In this document: positions 55,310-64,000 of the stretch, piece by piece
Numbering within the stretch: position 1 is the stretch's first letter
Layout of the letters: each line of letters opens with the position of its first letter
Assembly: GCF_000013665.1 (NCBI RefSeq)
Contig: NC_007912.1
Coordinates: forward strand, 1,474,501 to 1,538,500
From: Saccharophagus degradans 2-40
GTDB taxonomy: Bacteria; Pseudomonadota; Gammaproteobacteria; Pseudomonadales; Cellvibrionaceae
DNA length: 64,000 nt
Direction: 5' to 3'
Translations under genes and position numbers: made by a program
The notes under the pieces: model-generated
The model's database searches: none
What the model saw: only the letters and a program-made list of their open reading frames with translations
Told to the model about the DNA's origin: nothing

Positions 55310-56548
55310 ATGAAAAAGCCATACAAAAATCAATTTGATAAAAAGCGTCGCGACCTGCTTAAGTTGTTTGCAGGCGCTGGCGTAACACAGGGCTTACTGC
55401 GCGCTTCTCCATTGGTTGCCGGTATGATGCTGGCGCGTCAAGCGGAAGCGCAAACAGGTCCAAGCCGTGTAGTTTGCGTATACACGCCAGATGGTGCGAT
55501 CCCAGATCGTTGGCATCCAAATGCCAATCTTACGTCGTTTGGTGCTATGTCTCAGCCATACCAAAGTGTGCGTGAGCACTGTAACTTTCTTAGTGGCGTA
55601 ACCGTTGCTGATGGTGGTCACGGTATGATGCCCCGCATCCTAAATAACAGCTGGGGTGGCGATAGCTTTGATGTGAATATGGGTAAAACCATAGGCGCAA
55701 ATAACCCGTTCAAATATTTGTCGCTTGGTGTTCATGGTAACGGTCAAGGGGTTATAACCCGCGACGCCGGTGCTGAAGTAACATTCCAAGACAACCCGTT
55801 TAACGCTTTCAGTACTATATTTGGTAATGGTGGCGGCAACGGTGGTGGCGGTGGCGGCGGTAATGCTAAAGGCAGCGTTATCGACGCGCATAAAGATGCG
55901 CTTTCGGCTCTTACTAATAAGTTGGGCAGCTACGAGCGTCAGCGCTTAGACTCGCATTTAACTTCTATTGAAGAAATTGAGGCGCGTTTAAATGCGGCGA
56001 ACAATAGCAATCCTGGTTCTTGTGCGGCTCCGTCTACACCAAATCAGTTCCCATTGCAGTACGCAACGTTTGATGAGCAAGTTGAATTGCAAATCGACAT
56101 TATTGTTGCAGCGTTACAGTGTAACCTCACGTCTTCAGTTACTTTGGCATTGGGTAACCACCAAGGTGAATTTACTTTGCCGGGTCTAAATTGGACTGAT
56201 ATTTATCACGGTTCAATTCATGGTGGTAACTCAGATACTTACACCGAAACGCGTACCAAGTTAAGTACTTATTCTGTGCGACTCATCGAGCGCTTAAGAG
56301 ATGCGGGCTTAATTGACTCTACAATTGTGCTGAACGTTACCGATATGGGCGACGGTAATGCGCATGGCGTAGCGAACGCGCCGTTTGTTGTTTCTGGCGG
56401 CGGTAATGCAATTCGTCGTGGCGTTGCAACCAATACTGGTGGTAACCAATACGATATTATTCATACTATCGCGCAAGTGTTAGGCGCAGATCAGCATCCA
56501 GCGTATCAAGGTTATTCCAACAATACGCTTTCTGGTATTGCTACCTAA
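55310..56548 (+). CDS. Tat-exported DUF1552 protein
   Basis: A 412-residue protein of the DUF1552 family, which is nearly always encoded next to DUF1592/DUF1588 proteins. The N-terminus has a twin-arginine export signal (KRRDLLKLFAGAG) ending near ARQAEAQ, so it is probably exported folded, possibly with a cofactor. DUF1552 features include VCVYTPDGAIPDRWHPN, NFLSGVTVADGG and the C-terminal VTDMGDGNAHG. A Gly-rich loop (about 172-187) interrupts it. Enzymatic role unknown; partner of Cbp2D is a fair inference from location. Confidence 0.87.
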   Translation: MKKPYKNQFDKKRRDLLKLFAGAGVTQGLLRASPLVAGMMLARQAEAQTGPSRVVCVYTPDGAIPDRWHPNANLTSFGAMSQPYQSVREHCNFLSGVTVADGGHGMMPRILNNSWGGDSFDVNMGKTIGANNPFKYLSLGVHGNGQGVITRDAGAEVTFQDNPFNAFSTIFGNGGGNGGGGGGGNAKGSVIDAHKDALSALTNKLGSYERQRLDSHLTSIEEIEARLNAANNSNPGSCAAPSTPNQFPLQYATFDEQVELQIDIIVAALQCNLTSSVTLALGNHQGEFTLPGLNWTDIYHGSIHGGNSDTYTETRTKLSTYSVRLIERLRDAGLIDSTIVLNVTDMGDGNAHGVANAPFVVSGGGNAIRRGVATNTGGNQYDIIHTIAQVLGADQHPAYQGYSNNTLSGIAT

Positions 56549-56562
56549 AGCTCCAATCTGTG

Positions 56563-56598
56563 TGCGCCTACGTTTTTGTAGGCGCATTACAGTTTTTT
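56563..56598 (+). terminator. Rho-independent terminator after the DUF1552 gene
   Basis: Perfect arms TGCGCCTAC (56563-56571) and GTAGGCGCA (56578-56586), followed by a T run (56593-56598). Ends the cbp2-DUF1552 transcript. Confidence 0.8.
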
Positions 56599-56649
56599 AC
56601 GCTTTTTCTGAGTTGAATAAACTCGTTCGTTTAGATAAAAGACGTGTCT

Positions 56650-57537
56650 ATGTTGAATCCTTCCTTAAAGAAAATTTTATGTGGTTTGGTGTGCGTATCT
56701 GTTGGCTTAACTGCGGCTTGTGGTAAAAAAGACGCCGAGTTAAAAACAGATGAACATGCAGTTGCAGGTAAACCTGCTGTAAGCAAGCCAAAATTAAACG
56801 ATACAGGTATTACATGGGGTGGAAATTACCCTGCTGATATAAACGAAGATTGCTCTGCAACAATCCTGAGCGAAAAATTAGCAGAGGGAGAGGTGCTAGA
56901 GGGTGACATCTTAGCTGCGCAAGATTGCGCGCAAGGTGCAGATGCTAAGGCGCAAAAAAATGACGATGGTTTTGCTGCGTTTAGTTATCAAAAGATTTCG
57001 CAAAGTGGCGAGCAGTTACCTGCCGACGCGGAGCAGTGGCGCTGTGTAAGCGACACAATTACAGGTTTGATGTGGGAAATAAAAGAGCCTGCAGATGAAA
57101 TATACGGCAATGCCGGGCTGCATGATGCCGATGATTTATTCATGTGGTATTACGGTGATGTAACCGCAAATGGCGGCGCCGTAGGAAACTGGAACAGCGA
57201 GTATAATCAGTGCGCGGGCTATGTTGCTGGGCAGCCTGCTACATATTGTAATGTTTCGGAATTCGTTAGCCGAGTAAATGAAGCGAGTTTGTGTGGCAGT
57301 AAAGATTGGCGAGTGCCAACCCGTGCAGAACTTGAAAGCTTAGTGCATTACGGTACTACGCGTCCTGCGGTGGATGTGAATTATTTCCCAGATACCGTAA
57401 ACGATTATTACTGGAGTATATCGCCTGTGATTGGAAGTAAAGACACTGCATGGGCGATAAGTTTTCAGTTTGGTTTCTCTGCGCCATTGCGCCGAGACAA
57501 CCCGCGTACAGTGCGCTTGGTGCGAAACGCTAATTAA
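56650..57537 (+). CDS. DUF1566 (Lcl C-terminal) lipoprotein
   Basis: A 295-residue lipoprotein: start at ATG 56650, signal ending LTAAC (lipobox TAAC). The C-terminal half is a DUF1566/Lcl_C domain with GLMWEIKEP, CGSKDWRVPTRAELESLVHYG and DYYWSISP...RTVRLVRN. Such domains have a C-type-lectin-like fold and are found in surface proteins. Eight or so Cys suggest disulfides. Located after the cellulose redox genes; a surface-binding accessory role is an inference. Confidence 0.83.
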   Translation: MLNPSLKKILCGLVCVSVGLTAACGKKDAELKTDEHAVAGKPAVSKPKLNDTGITWGGNYPADINEDCSATILSEKLAEGEVLEGDILAAQDCAQGADAKAQKNDDGFAAFSYQKISQSGEQLPADAEQWRCVSDTITGLMWEIKEPADEIYGNAGLHDADDLFMWYYGDVTANGGAVGNWNSEYNQCAGYVAGQPATYCNVSEFVSRVNEASLCGSKDWRVPTRAELESLVHYGTTRPAVDVNYFPDTVNDYYWSISPVIGSKDTAWAISFQFGFSAPLRRDNPRTVRLVRNAN

Positions 57538-57600
57538 GCGCGAGGCAGGGCTGGCTTAATTACTTTAAGCAAACTAATTGTTTATTGAGTACTAAAACAA

Positions 57601-58140
57601 ATGACTAATTTAAAAAATATATCGGCTGTATTTGTTTGCAGTATTTTGTGTTCGCTTGCGGCTTTAAGGGTTTCTGCTGAGCAAATCTGCCAAACGGAAA
57701 AAATTCAACCGACTGCTCCAGCTAGTCGTTTTGAATCGCTAGGTAATGGTGTAGTGCAAGATACTCAAACCGGGTTGCAATGGGCTGTATGTGTTGAGGG
57801 CTTAAGTGGCGATCAATGTGAGCAGGGCGAGGCAGTGAAACTCAATTGGGCCAAGGCTTTATTGCATATTGCAGATGTAAATAAGCGTGGTTTTGCGGGT
57901 CATAAAGATTGGCGCCTTGCGAATATCAGAGAGTTAAACACGCTGGTGGAGCTTCAGTGTGCGTCACCATCTATAAACAGTGAAGTGTTCCCCGCAACCC
58001 CCGCCGGTCATGTTTGGACATCTTCCCCTTACCACTTCTATACCCACTACTCATGGTTTGTGGACTTTGCTAGTGGCTCATATACATACGACGAGCGTAT
58101 CCAGCCTAAGCTAATCCGTTTAGTGCGCTCGTCGAACTAA
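57601..58140 (+). CDS. Secreted DUF1566 protein
   Basis: A 179-residue exported protein with a signal peptide ending LRVSA and a single DUF1566 domain: VVQDTQTGLQWAVCVEG, GFAGHKDWRLANIRELNTLVELQC, HVWTSSPYHFYTHYSWFVDF and a terminal KLIRLVRSS. It is a shorter relative of the preceding lipoprotein and lies 63 bases after it, suggesting a duplicated pair acting together. Confidence 0.83.
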   Translation: MTNLKNISAVFVCSILCSLAALRVSAEQICQTEKIQPTAPASRFESLGNGVVQDTQTGLQWAVCVEGLSGDQCEQGEAVKLNWAKALLHIADVNKRGFAGHKDWRLANIRELNTLVELQCASPSINSEVFPATPAGHVWTSSPYHFYTHYSWFVDFASGSYTYDERIQPKLIRLVRSSN

Positions 58141-58265
58141 CAAGTTGGCTATCAGTTAGCGAGTTGTTATTTGCGGCGGCTTATAGTCGCCAGGCCTATT
58201 TTGAAACTGTTACATCCTCTGTAAATTCCAGCTAGAATGTGGTTTGTTCTGGTTGGAGTTACCAT

Positions 58266-59330
58266 ATGATTAATCATTTTAATGTTTCTGTAGCCCCCTT
58301 TGGCTCGTTGCCAGATGGTGGAAATGTATCTCGATATGAGCTTTCTAACCCTTCGGGTATGCGTGTGGGTATCTTGGATTTTGGCGGTATTATTCAGTCA
58401 ATTGAGGTGTCCGACCGCGCAGGTAAATACGCTGATGTTGCGCTTGGCTTTAGCCATTTGGAGCCGTATCTAGAAAAAAGCCCCTATATAGGTGCCTTAG
58501 TTGGCCGTTACGCAAACCGTATTGCCGGTGGTAAATTTTCTTTGCAGGGAAAGCAGTATGAGCTTGCGATAAATAACGGGCCGAACCATTTACACGGCGG
58601 TGAGCAGGGGTTTGATAAGCGCCTCTGGCAGGCGAGAGCGGAATCCATCGATGATGCCGCTGTATTGGTGTTGAGTTTGGTAAGTGCCGATGGCGATCAA
58701 GGCTACCCTGGTGAGGTTGCCGTAGAGGTTACCTATAGTTTGCATGCAGATAACTCCTTGGCAATGGCTATAAAAGCCAAAACGGATGCGCCAACGCTGT
58801 TGAATATGACCCAGCACAGCTACTTTAATCTAAGTGGCGAGCCTGATGTACTTAACCACGAAGTGCAAATCTTCGCCGACAGATATACCCCTGTGAATAG
58901 CGATTTAATACCCACTGGTGAATTAGCGCCGGTAGCTGATACGCCCCTCGATTTTACGTCGCCTGTTAAAATAGGTGCGCGCATCGAAAGCGACCATCCG
59001 CAGCTGCAATTTGGCGCGGGTTACGATCACAACTATGTGTTGAATAAAGCGCGCCCAGAAGAGCTAAGCCTGGCAGCTTGTGCATATAGTGAGGAAACCG
59101 GCCGAAAGCTAGAGCTATACACCACCGAGCCTGGGTTGCAGTTTTATAGCGGTAATTTTTTAGATGGTGAGCTTGAGGGCAAAAATGGTGTTATTGCGCG
59201 TAGGTCGGGCTTTTGTTTGGAGCCTCAACACTTTCCCGATTCGCCCAATCAAGCGCATTTCCCTAGTGTGGAGCTGAACCCAGGGCAAGAGTACACATCG
59301 CAGACAATTTTTAAGTTTTCGTTAGTTTAA
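58266..59330 (+). CDS. galM: Aldose 1-epimerase GalM
   Basis: A 354-residue cytoplasmic mutarotase for galactose and other aldoses. The start at ATG 58266 matches the family; the open frame reaches 58239. Motifs: GALVGRYANRIAGGKFSLQGKQYEL, NNGPNHLHGG, LLNMTQHSYFNLSGEPDVLNHE (catalytic His) and FCLEPQHFPDSPNQAHFPSVEL (catalytic Glu). Fits use of agar-derived galactose. Its stop overlaps that of the convergent regulator. Confidence 0.93.
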   Translation: MINHFNVSVAPFGSLPDGGNVSRYELSNPSGMRVGILDFGGIIQSIEVSDRAGKYADVALGFSHLEPYLEKSPYIGALVGRYANRIAGGKFSLQGKQYELAINNGPNHLHGGEQGFDKRLWQARAESIDDAAVLVLSLVSADGDQGYPGEVAVEVTYSLHADNSLAMAIKAKTDAPTLLNMTQHSYFNLSGEPDVLNHEVQIFADRYTPVNSDLIPTGELAPVADTPLDFTSPVKIGARIESDHPQLQFGAGYDHNYVLNKARPEELSLAACAYSEETGRKLELYTTEPGLQFYSGNFLDGELEGKNGVIARRSGFCLEPQHFPDSPNQAHFPSVELNPGQEYTSQTIFKFSLV

Positions 59331-59830
59331 AGCTCGCCGCTACTCAGTTTGCTTTCGTCTTTTCTATCGAGTTCTCCAATATCAAGAACTGGCGCGGCGT
59401 CGATATCTTCGGCGTCCATCATCACTCCTACGCGCTGTAGCGAGGCCAGAATCATATTTTGCTCCCATACTTCTAGTTTCAAAAAGCGGTCGACAAACTG
59501 TTCCTGTAAAGCCGTTGGGGCTGTTTTTAGAATTTCAGAAGCATCATCGGTTAGGTAAACATGTACTTTGCGTTTATCTACAGATGATCGTACTCGGGTA
59601 ACCAAATGCCGGCGCTCTAACCTATCAATAATAGTCGTAACAGTTGCTTGGCTTAAATTTATTTGCGTAGCCAAAGCGCCAACAGTCATATCTGTCCCTT
59701 CTTTCAAGGCTTGCAGCAACAGCAGCTGCGGCGCGGTGAGCCCCGAAGTTTTTACTAGCTTCTTGGAGTGAATGTCGGCTGCGCGAATGAGGCGTCGCAG
59801 TGCAACTAGCACGGCTTGAATGTTATCCAT
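59327..59830 (-). CDS. ectR: MarR-family regulator, probable EctR
   Basis: A 167-residue MarR-type winged-helix regulator: GLTAPQLLLLQALKEGTDMTVGALATQINLSQATVTTIIDRLERRHLVTRVRSSVDKRKVHVYLTDDA. It is encoded divergently from ectABC-ask, exactly the place of EctR1, the ectoine operon repressor in halotolerant methylotrophs and other marine bacteria. The acidic C-terminal tail (LDIGELDRKDESK) is typical of EctR. Binding site not identified here. Confidence 0.85.
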   Translation of the reverse strand: MDNIQAVLVALRRLIRAADIHSKKLVKTSGLTAPQLLLLQALKEGTDMTVGALATQINLSQATVTTIIDRLERRHLVTRVRSSVDKRKVHVYLTDDASEILKTAPTALQEQFVDRFLKLEVWEQNMILASLQRVGVMMDAEDIDAAPVLDIGELDRKDESKLSSGEL

Positions 59831-60235
59831 AGGTGTTTCGATCTGTGTTTTTACTGGTTTGATGAGCTTTTATCGCGGTATTGGATCATAAAGTCCAATA
59901 GCTCACCACACATTATTCACGAAAATTGTTTGTAAGCTAATTTTCTTACGGATGTTGTTTTGTGCGCCATTGAACCGTTGAGGCATTATTTGTGAGACAG
60001 GTCGCAAATTGATCGGTTGTTGGCGTCAAAAGTAATTTAGTCGTAAATATTATACATGTAAAGGTGTGTTATAGAGCTATTAATGTATCGTGTTCTATCT
60101 ATAGTTTTTAGTGGTTTTCGCGCTATTGTGGGGCGTAATCGCTGTAAAGATTAAATAATGCGCTAATTTGATCGTTATTTGGTGCTGTGTTAGTATGTCT
60201 GCCGTGTTTATTACATAGGGTTCTAAATATTACAG
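59831..60235 (+). promoter_or_regulatory. ectR-ectA intergenic region with ectA promoter
   Basis: A 405-base divergent region, AT-rich. For ectA a sigma70-type promoter is visible: TTGATC (60168-60173), 17-base spacer, TAGTAT (60191-60196), about 40 bases before the ATG. EctR operator and osmotic control sequences are probably here but cannot be pointed out with confidence. Confidence 0.55.
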
Positions 60236-60757
60236 ATGGATAGTATTAACGCCGCGCTTGATACGTCAGGTTCGGCGAAAAAATTGACGATTCGAAAGCC
60301 CAGTTCGCTGGATGGAATGGCACTTAATCAACTCGTAAGCGAGTGCCCCCCCCTTGATCCCAACTCTGCCTACTGCAACTTGTTGCAATGTCATCACTTT
60401 AATGAAACGGCCGCCGCCGCCTTCGAAGGCGAGAAAATGGTGGGTTTTATTTCTGGATATATTCTGCCCGCTGCACCCAATACTCTTTTCGTATGGCAAA
60501 TAGCTGTTCACTCCTCCGCTAGGGGCTGTGGTTTGGCTGGTCGTATGCTCGAAGCAATTCTTGAGCGCGAAGCGCTGGCAGGCGTCTCCTTTATCCAAAC
60601 GACTATTAGCCCCGGAAACGAAGCCTCGCAGGCTGTATTCCGCAAGTTGGCAAATAAACGCGATACGCATATTCGCAGTGAAATGCTATTTGGCAAAGAT
60701 ACTCATTTTAATGGCGCGCACGACGACGAGCTTTTGTTTACCGTCGGCCCGTTTTAG
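60236..60757 (+). CDS. ectA: L-2,4-diaminobutyrate acetyltransferase EctA
   Basis: A 173-residue GNAT-family enzyme that makes N-gamma-acetyl-2,4-diaminobutyrate in ectoine synthesis. Core: LTIRKPSSLDGMALNQLVSECPPLDPNSAYCNLLQCHHF, then the acetyl-CoA site VWQIAVHSSARGCGLAGRMLEAIL, all characteristic of EctA. First gene of ectABC-ask. Confidence 0.95.
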   Translation: MDSINAALDTSGSAKKLTIRKPSSLDGMALNQLVSECPPLDPNSAYCNLLQCHHFNETAAAAFEGEKMVGFISGYILPAAPNTLFVWQIAVHSSARGCGLAGRMLEAILEREALAGVSFIQTTISPGNEASQAVFRKLANKRDTHIRSEMLFGKDTHFNGAHDDELLFTVGPF

Positions 60758-60849
60758 TTAGGCAGCTTAAGTGTTCGAGCTGTGTAGTGAAAAATTAATT
60801 CAAATTCAATTTAATCCAACCAACTTATCGAATTTATTAGGAGTTTGTG

Positions 60850-62124
60850 ATGGAAAACATATTTAAAGATTTAGAATCAAACGTACAAAGTTATGCGCTG
60901 TCTTTCCCAGTGATTTTTAACCGCGCTAAAAACGAAGAGTTATTCGACACAGAGGGTAACGCTTATATCGACTTTTTAGCAGGTGCAGGTTCTTTGAACT
61001 ACGGCCATAACAACGATGTTATTAAAAAAGCATTAGTCGAATACATTATGGAAGATGGTGTTACCCACGGCTTAGATATGCATACCAAAGCTAAAGCGGA
61101 ATTTATGGATTCGTTTAACACCCATATTTTGCAGCCGCGTGAGCTAGATTACACCATGCAGTTCACTGGGCCTACAGGCGCGAATGCGGTAGAGGCTGCT
61201 TTAAAACTCGCACGCAAAGTAAAAGGGCGCACAAACGTTGTTTCTTTTACTAACGGCTTCCACGGTGTAACAGCAGGCGCTGTTGCTGCTACAGGTAACC
61301 AGCATCATCGCGATGGAACCGGGGTGCCTTTAGCTAACGTTTCGCGTATGCCGTTTTGCGGTTACCACGGTCAAAATGTAGACACTATTAAAATGATCGA
61401 CAAATTAATTGGTGATCCATCTAGTGGTGTTGATGCACCTGCTGCTGCCATTGTAGAAGTTGTACAGGGCGAAGGTGGTTTAAACGTTGCGCAAGATGAA
61501 TGGTTACGCCAATTAGAAAAGTTGTGTCGCAAGCACGACATGCTGTTAATTGTGGATGATATTCAAGCTGGCTGTGGCCGCACCGGTACTTTCTTCAGTT
61601 TTGAAAAAGCGGGTATTAAGCCAGATATCATTACTCTTTCTAAATCTTTCAGTGGCTACGGCTTGCCAATGGCCGTTGTGTTGATGTCGCCAGAGCTCGA
61701 TATTTGGAAGCCAGGCGAGCACAACGGAACCTTCCGCGGTAACAACCACGCATTCGTAACAGCCAAAGCCGCAATTGAGCATTACTGGAAAGATGATAAA
61801 TTCCAAAACGAAATTGCCGAAAAATCTGCGAAAGTAACCAAGCGCTTAAAGCATATTGCAGATAAATACGGTGTAACAAAGGCGCGCTTGAAAGGGCGTG
61901 GTTTAATGCAAGGTATTGATGTTGTTAGTGGCGAAATTGCCGATGAGATTACTACTAAAGCATTCGAAAAAGGCTTAATTATTGAAACCGCCGGTAACTT
62001 GAGTCAGGTAATCAAAGTGTTCTGCCCATTAACTATTACTATGGAAAAACTTAACGCAGGCTTGGATATTGTGGAGTCGGCTTTTGCCGAAGTGCTTGGC
62101 GACAAATTGCGTAATGTATCGTAA
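60850..62124 (+). CDS. ectB: Diaminobutyrate-2-oxoglutarate transaminase EctB
   Basis: A 424-residue class III PLP transaminase that forms L-2,4-diaminobutyrate from aspartate semialdehyde. Motifs include [44 protein letters not shown] and [18 protein letters not shown] with the PLP Lys. ATG 60850 follows AGGAG by seven bases and is preferred to GTG 60847. Second gene of the ectoine operon. Confidence 0.95.
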   Translation: MENIFKDLESNVQSYALSFPVIFNRAKNEELFDTEGNAYIDFLAGAGSLNYGHNNDVIKKALVEYIMEDGVTHGLDMHTKAKAEFMDSFNTHILQPRELDYTMQFTGPTGANAVEAALKLARKVKGRTNVVSFTNGFHGVTAGAVAATGNQHHRDGTGVPLANVSRMPFCGYHGQNVDTIKMIDKLIGDPSSGVDAPAAAIVEVVQGEGGLNVAQDEWLRQLEKLCRKHDMLLIVDDIQAGCGRTGTFFSFEKAGIKPDIITLSKSFSGYGLPMAVVLMSPELDIWKPGEHNGTFRGNNHAFVTAKAAIEHYWKDDKFQNEIAEKSAKVTKRLKHIADKYGVTKARLKGRGLMQGIDVVSGEIADEITTKAFEKGLIIETAGNLSQVIKVFCPLTITMEKLNAGLDIVESAFAEVLGDKLRNVS

Positions 62125-62177
62125 TTGATATTGTCATTCATTTTTTCATATTCATCGAACAAAGTTAGGGTATTAGT

Positions 62178-62576
62178 ATGATAGTTAGAACACTGGCCGA
62201 AGCGGAAGCTTCAGATAGACGCGTAACGAGTGAAAACTGGGAAAGCGTTAGGCTGTTATTGAAAGACGACAATATGGGTTTTTCGTTTCATATCACCACC
62301 ATTTTTGAAGGTGCGGATTTCGAAATGCATTATAAAAATCATTTGGAGTCTGTGTTTTGTATGTCTGGTGAGGGTGAAGTCGAAACGCTTGCCGACGGCA
62401 AGGTTTACCCAATAAAACCTGGCACCATTTATATTTTAGATAAGCACGACAAGCACGTTTTGCGGGCAACCAAAGAAATGAAAATGGCGTGTGTATTTAA
62501 CCCTCCTGTTACTGGTAAGGAAGTGCACGATGAAAGTGGCGCTTATCCATTAGAAGCAGAAGCTATTGTTGACTAG
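62178..62576 (+). CDS. ectC: L-ectoine synthase EctC
   Basis: A 132-residue cupin enzyme that closes the ectoine ring. Start [31 protein letters not shown] and the cupin region [47 protein letters not shown] are diagnostic. No ectD hydroxylase gene follows within the window. Confidence 0.95.
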   Translation: MIVRTLAEAEASDRRVTSENWESVRLLLKDDNMGFSFHITTIFEGADFEMHYKNHLESVFCMSGEGEVETLADGKVYPIKPGTIYILDKHDKHVLRATKEMKMACVFNPPVTGKEVHDESGAYPLEAEAIVD

Positions 62577-62624
62577 TTCTCTCTTTAGTTGAAAGCATAA
62601 ATTTTAAATAAATAGGAGAAAATG

Positions 62625-64000
62625 ATGTTAACAGTAGAAAAAATTGGCGGCACGTCGATGAGTGATTATCTCACGGTGAGAGATAACGTAGTGCTAGGCC
62701 CAAATGGTGAAAACCCAACTACAGGGCGTATTTTGGTTGTGTCTGCATACGGCGGCATGACTGATCAGTTGCTAGAGCATAAAAAATCCGGCAAAGCGGG
62801 CGTTTTCGCCTACTTTAGCTCAGATGAAGATGCTGGTTCATGGCGCGAGGCTTTGAACAATGTGCGTCAGAATATGTTTCAAAAAAACGCAGAGTTATTT
62901 AACAGTGCCGATGCAATCTCGAAAGCCAACGTATTTATTGGTGAGCGATTAGATACCGCTGAGCGATGCCTAGAAGATTTGCAGCGCTTGTGTGGCCATG
63001 GTCACTTTTCTCTAGAAGCGCACCTTTCTACAGTACGTGAAATGCTTGCCAGTTTGGGCGAAGCGCACAGTGCTAGAAATATGGCCGAGTTGTTAAAAGA
63101 AGAGGGCGTTAACGCGCGTTTCGTCGACTTAACGGGTTGGAATGCAGATAAAAGTTTAGGTATGGATGAGCACATCTTAGAGCAATTTAAAGATGTGGAT
63201 TTAGGTAATGAGCTACCCGTTGTAACGGGCTACGCCCACTGCGAAAGCGGCATTATGTCTACTTTCGATCGCGGCTACAGCGAAATGACCTTTAGCCGAA
63301 TTGCGGTGTTGGTTCAGGCAGATGAAGCGCTTATTCATAAAGAATATCATTTGAGTAGCGCCGACCCTAAAGTTGTTGGTGTAGATGCCGCAGTACCCAT
63401 TGGTAGAACTAATTACGATGTTGCCGATCAGCTTGCTAACTTGGGGATGGAAGCTATTCACCCTAAAGCAGCGAAAGGTTTGCGCCAGTCCAATATTCCA
63501 TTGCGAGTAAAAAACACATTTGAACCCGATCATAACGGTACCCTAATTACTACCGATTATGTAAGCGAAAAGCCCTGTGTGGAAATTATCGCCGGCAAGC
63601 AGGCTGTGTATGCAGTGGAATGCTTTAATCAAGATATGGTAGGTGATTTGCTTAATTTTGAGCAAAAAATCATGCAGATTTGTCAGCGTTTTCGTTGTAC
63701 CCATGTAACCAAAGATGTAAATGCGAATACGGTTACCCACTATTTATCGTCGAACATGAAGAAAATAAAGCGCGTACAGCGCGAGCTTGAAGAAATGTTC
63801 CCCGAATCTGAAATCAATGTTAAAAAAGTAAGCATCGTTTCAGCTATTGGTAGCGATATGCAAGTGCCTGGTATTTTAGCTAAAACGGTTGGTGCCTTAG
63901 CGGATGCAGGTATTAGTGTGTTGGCGGTGCATCAGTCTATGCGCCAAGTGGATATGCAATTTATTGTTGAAGAAGCAGCCTACGAGGCCGCGGTTAGAGC
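62625..64000 (+). CDS. ask: Ectoine-specific aspartate kinase Ask_Ect (3' end cut by window)
   Basis: Open frame from ATG 62625 (AGGAG six bases upstream; alternative ATG at 62622) to the window end, at least 458 residues, so the C-terminus is outside. It begins MLTVEKIGGTSMSDYLTVRDNV, the aspartate kinase signature, has YGGMTDQLLEHK and VTGYAHCESGIMSTFDRGYSEMTFSRIA, and ACT domains near the C-terminus (VSAIGSDMQVPGILAKTVGALADAGISVLAV). Ask_Ect supplies aspartyl phosphate for ectoine and is usually less sensitive to feedback inhibition. Confidence 0.93.
   Translation, partial: MLTVEKIGGTSMSDYLTVRDNVVLGPNGENPTTGRILVVSAYGGMTDQLLEHKKSGKAGVFAYFSSDEDAGSWREALNNVRQNMFQKNAELFNSADAISKANVFIGERLDTAERCLEDLQRLCGHGHFSLEAHLSTVREMLASLGEAHSARNMAELLKEEGVNARFVDLTGWNADKSLGMDEHILEQFKDVDLGNELPVVTGYAHCESGIMSTFDRGYSEMTFSRIAVLVQADEALIHKEYHLSSADPKVVGVDAAVPIGRTNYDVADQLANLGMEAIHPKAAKGLRQSNIPLRVKNTFEPDHNGTLITTDYVSEKPCVEIIAGKQAVYAVECFNQDMVGDLLNFEQKIMQICQRFRCTHVTKDVNANTVTHYLSSNMKKIKRVQRELEEMFPESEINVKKVSIVSAIGSDMQVPGILAKTVGALADAGISVLAVHQSMRQVDMQFIVEEAAYEAAVR

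Overview
The window is a stretch of gammaproteobacterial chromosome that looks like the marine polysaccharide degrader Saccharophagus degradans (Cellvibrionaceae). The main reasons are a GH16-CBM6-CBM6 agarase divergent from a GH50 agarase, followed by a GH2 enzyme, CBM2-YceI redox proteins of the Cbp2D/Cbp2E type, and an ectoine operon expected of a marine organism. This identification comes from recognising proteins by eye; no database search was run.

Layout. (1) Positions 1-10246: the distal half of an MSHA-type type IV pilus operon (mshE, mshG, five prepilins, mshP, and a giant mshQ with LamG and two PA14 domains), followed on the opposite strand by a gspA/gspB-like pair (10323-12845). 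(2) Positions 13022-36235: mostly housekeeping and small accessory genes. These include an ACT-domain GcvR-like regulator, rlmM, tusA, epmC, a 5'-3' exonuclease, pdxB, an RlmI-type methyltransferase, a GGDEF-EAL protein, alaA, msrB, a Tag-like glycosylase, a tRNA-Glu/tRNA-Gly pair, a YadG/YadH-type ABC exporter, queF, a membrane class III nucleotide cyclase and several uncharacterised proteins. (3) Positions 36500-36839: a tRNA-Ser(GGA) gene preceded by two tandem 126-bp repeats, each beginning with the first 22 bases of that tRNA. (4) Positions 37185-44457: agar utilisation (aga16B, aga50A and a GH2 glycosidase). (5) Positions 44516-49575: a minus-strand operon, dsbD - tlpA - DUF4266 lipoprotein - DUF3570 barrel - apbE, that looks like a cell-envelope thiol/flavin redox system of unknown purpose. 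(6) Positions 49576-50989: a 1.4-kb non-coding interval with a CRP-like palindrome. (7) Positions 50990-58140: a cellulose-surface redox locus. It has CBM2-YceI, CBM2-YceI-FN3-cytochrome c-DUF1592/1588/1585, a Tat-exported DUF1552 protein and two exported DUF1566 proteins. (8) Positions 58266-64000: galM, then the MarR-type ectoine regulator divergent from ectA-ectB-ectC-ask (ask cut by the window end).

How it works together. The agarases start agar breakdown outside the cell, and galM may help process the sugars. The CBM2-YceI/cytochrome proteins probably sit on cellulose and pass electrons, by analogy with Cellvibrio japonicus Cbp2D/Cbp2E, which are needed for cellulose use and have been proposed to serve lytic polysaccharide monooxygenases. 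The DsbD/TlpA system next door supplies envelope reductant and could support disulfide or haem maturation, although no direct link is shown. The least explained parts are the DUF4266/DUF3570/ApbE operon, the DUF1552/DUF1566 tail of the cellulose locus, the tRNA-Ser-headed repeats and a hairpin-dense intergenic region at 17006-17228.
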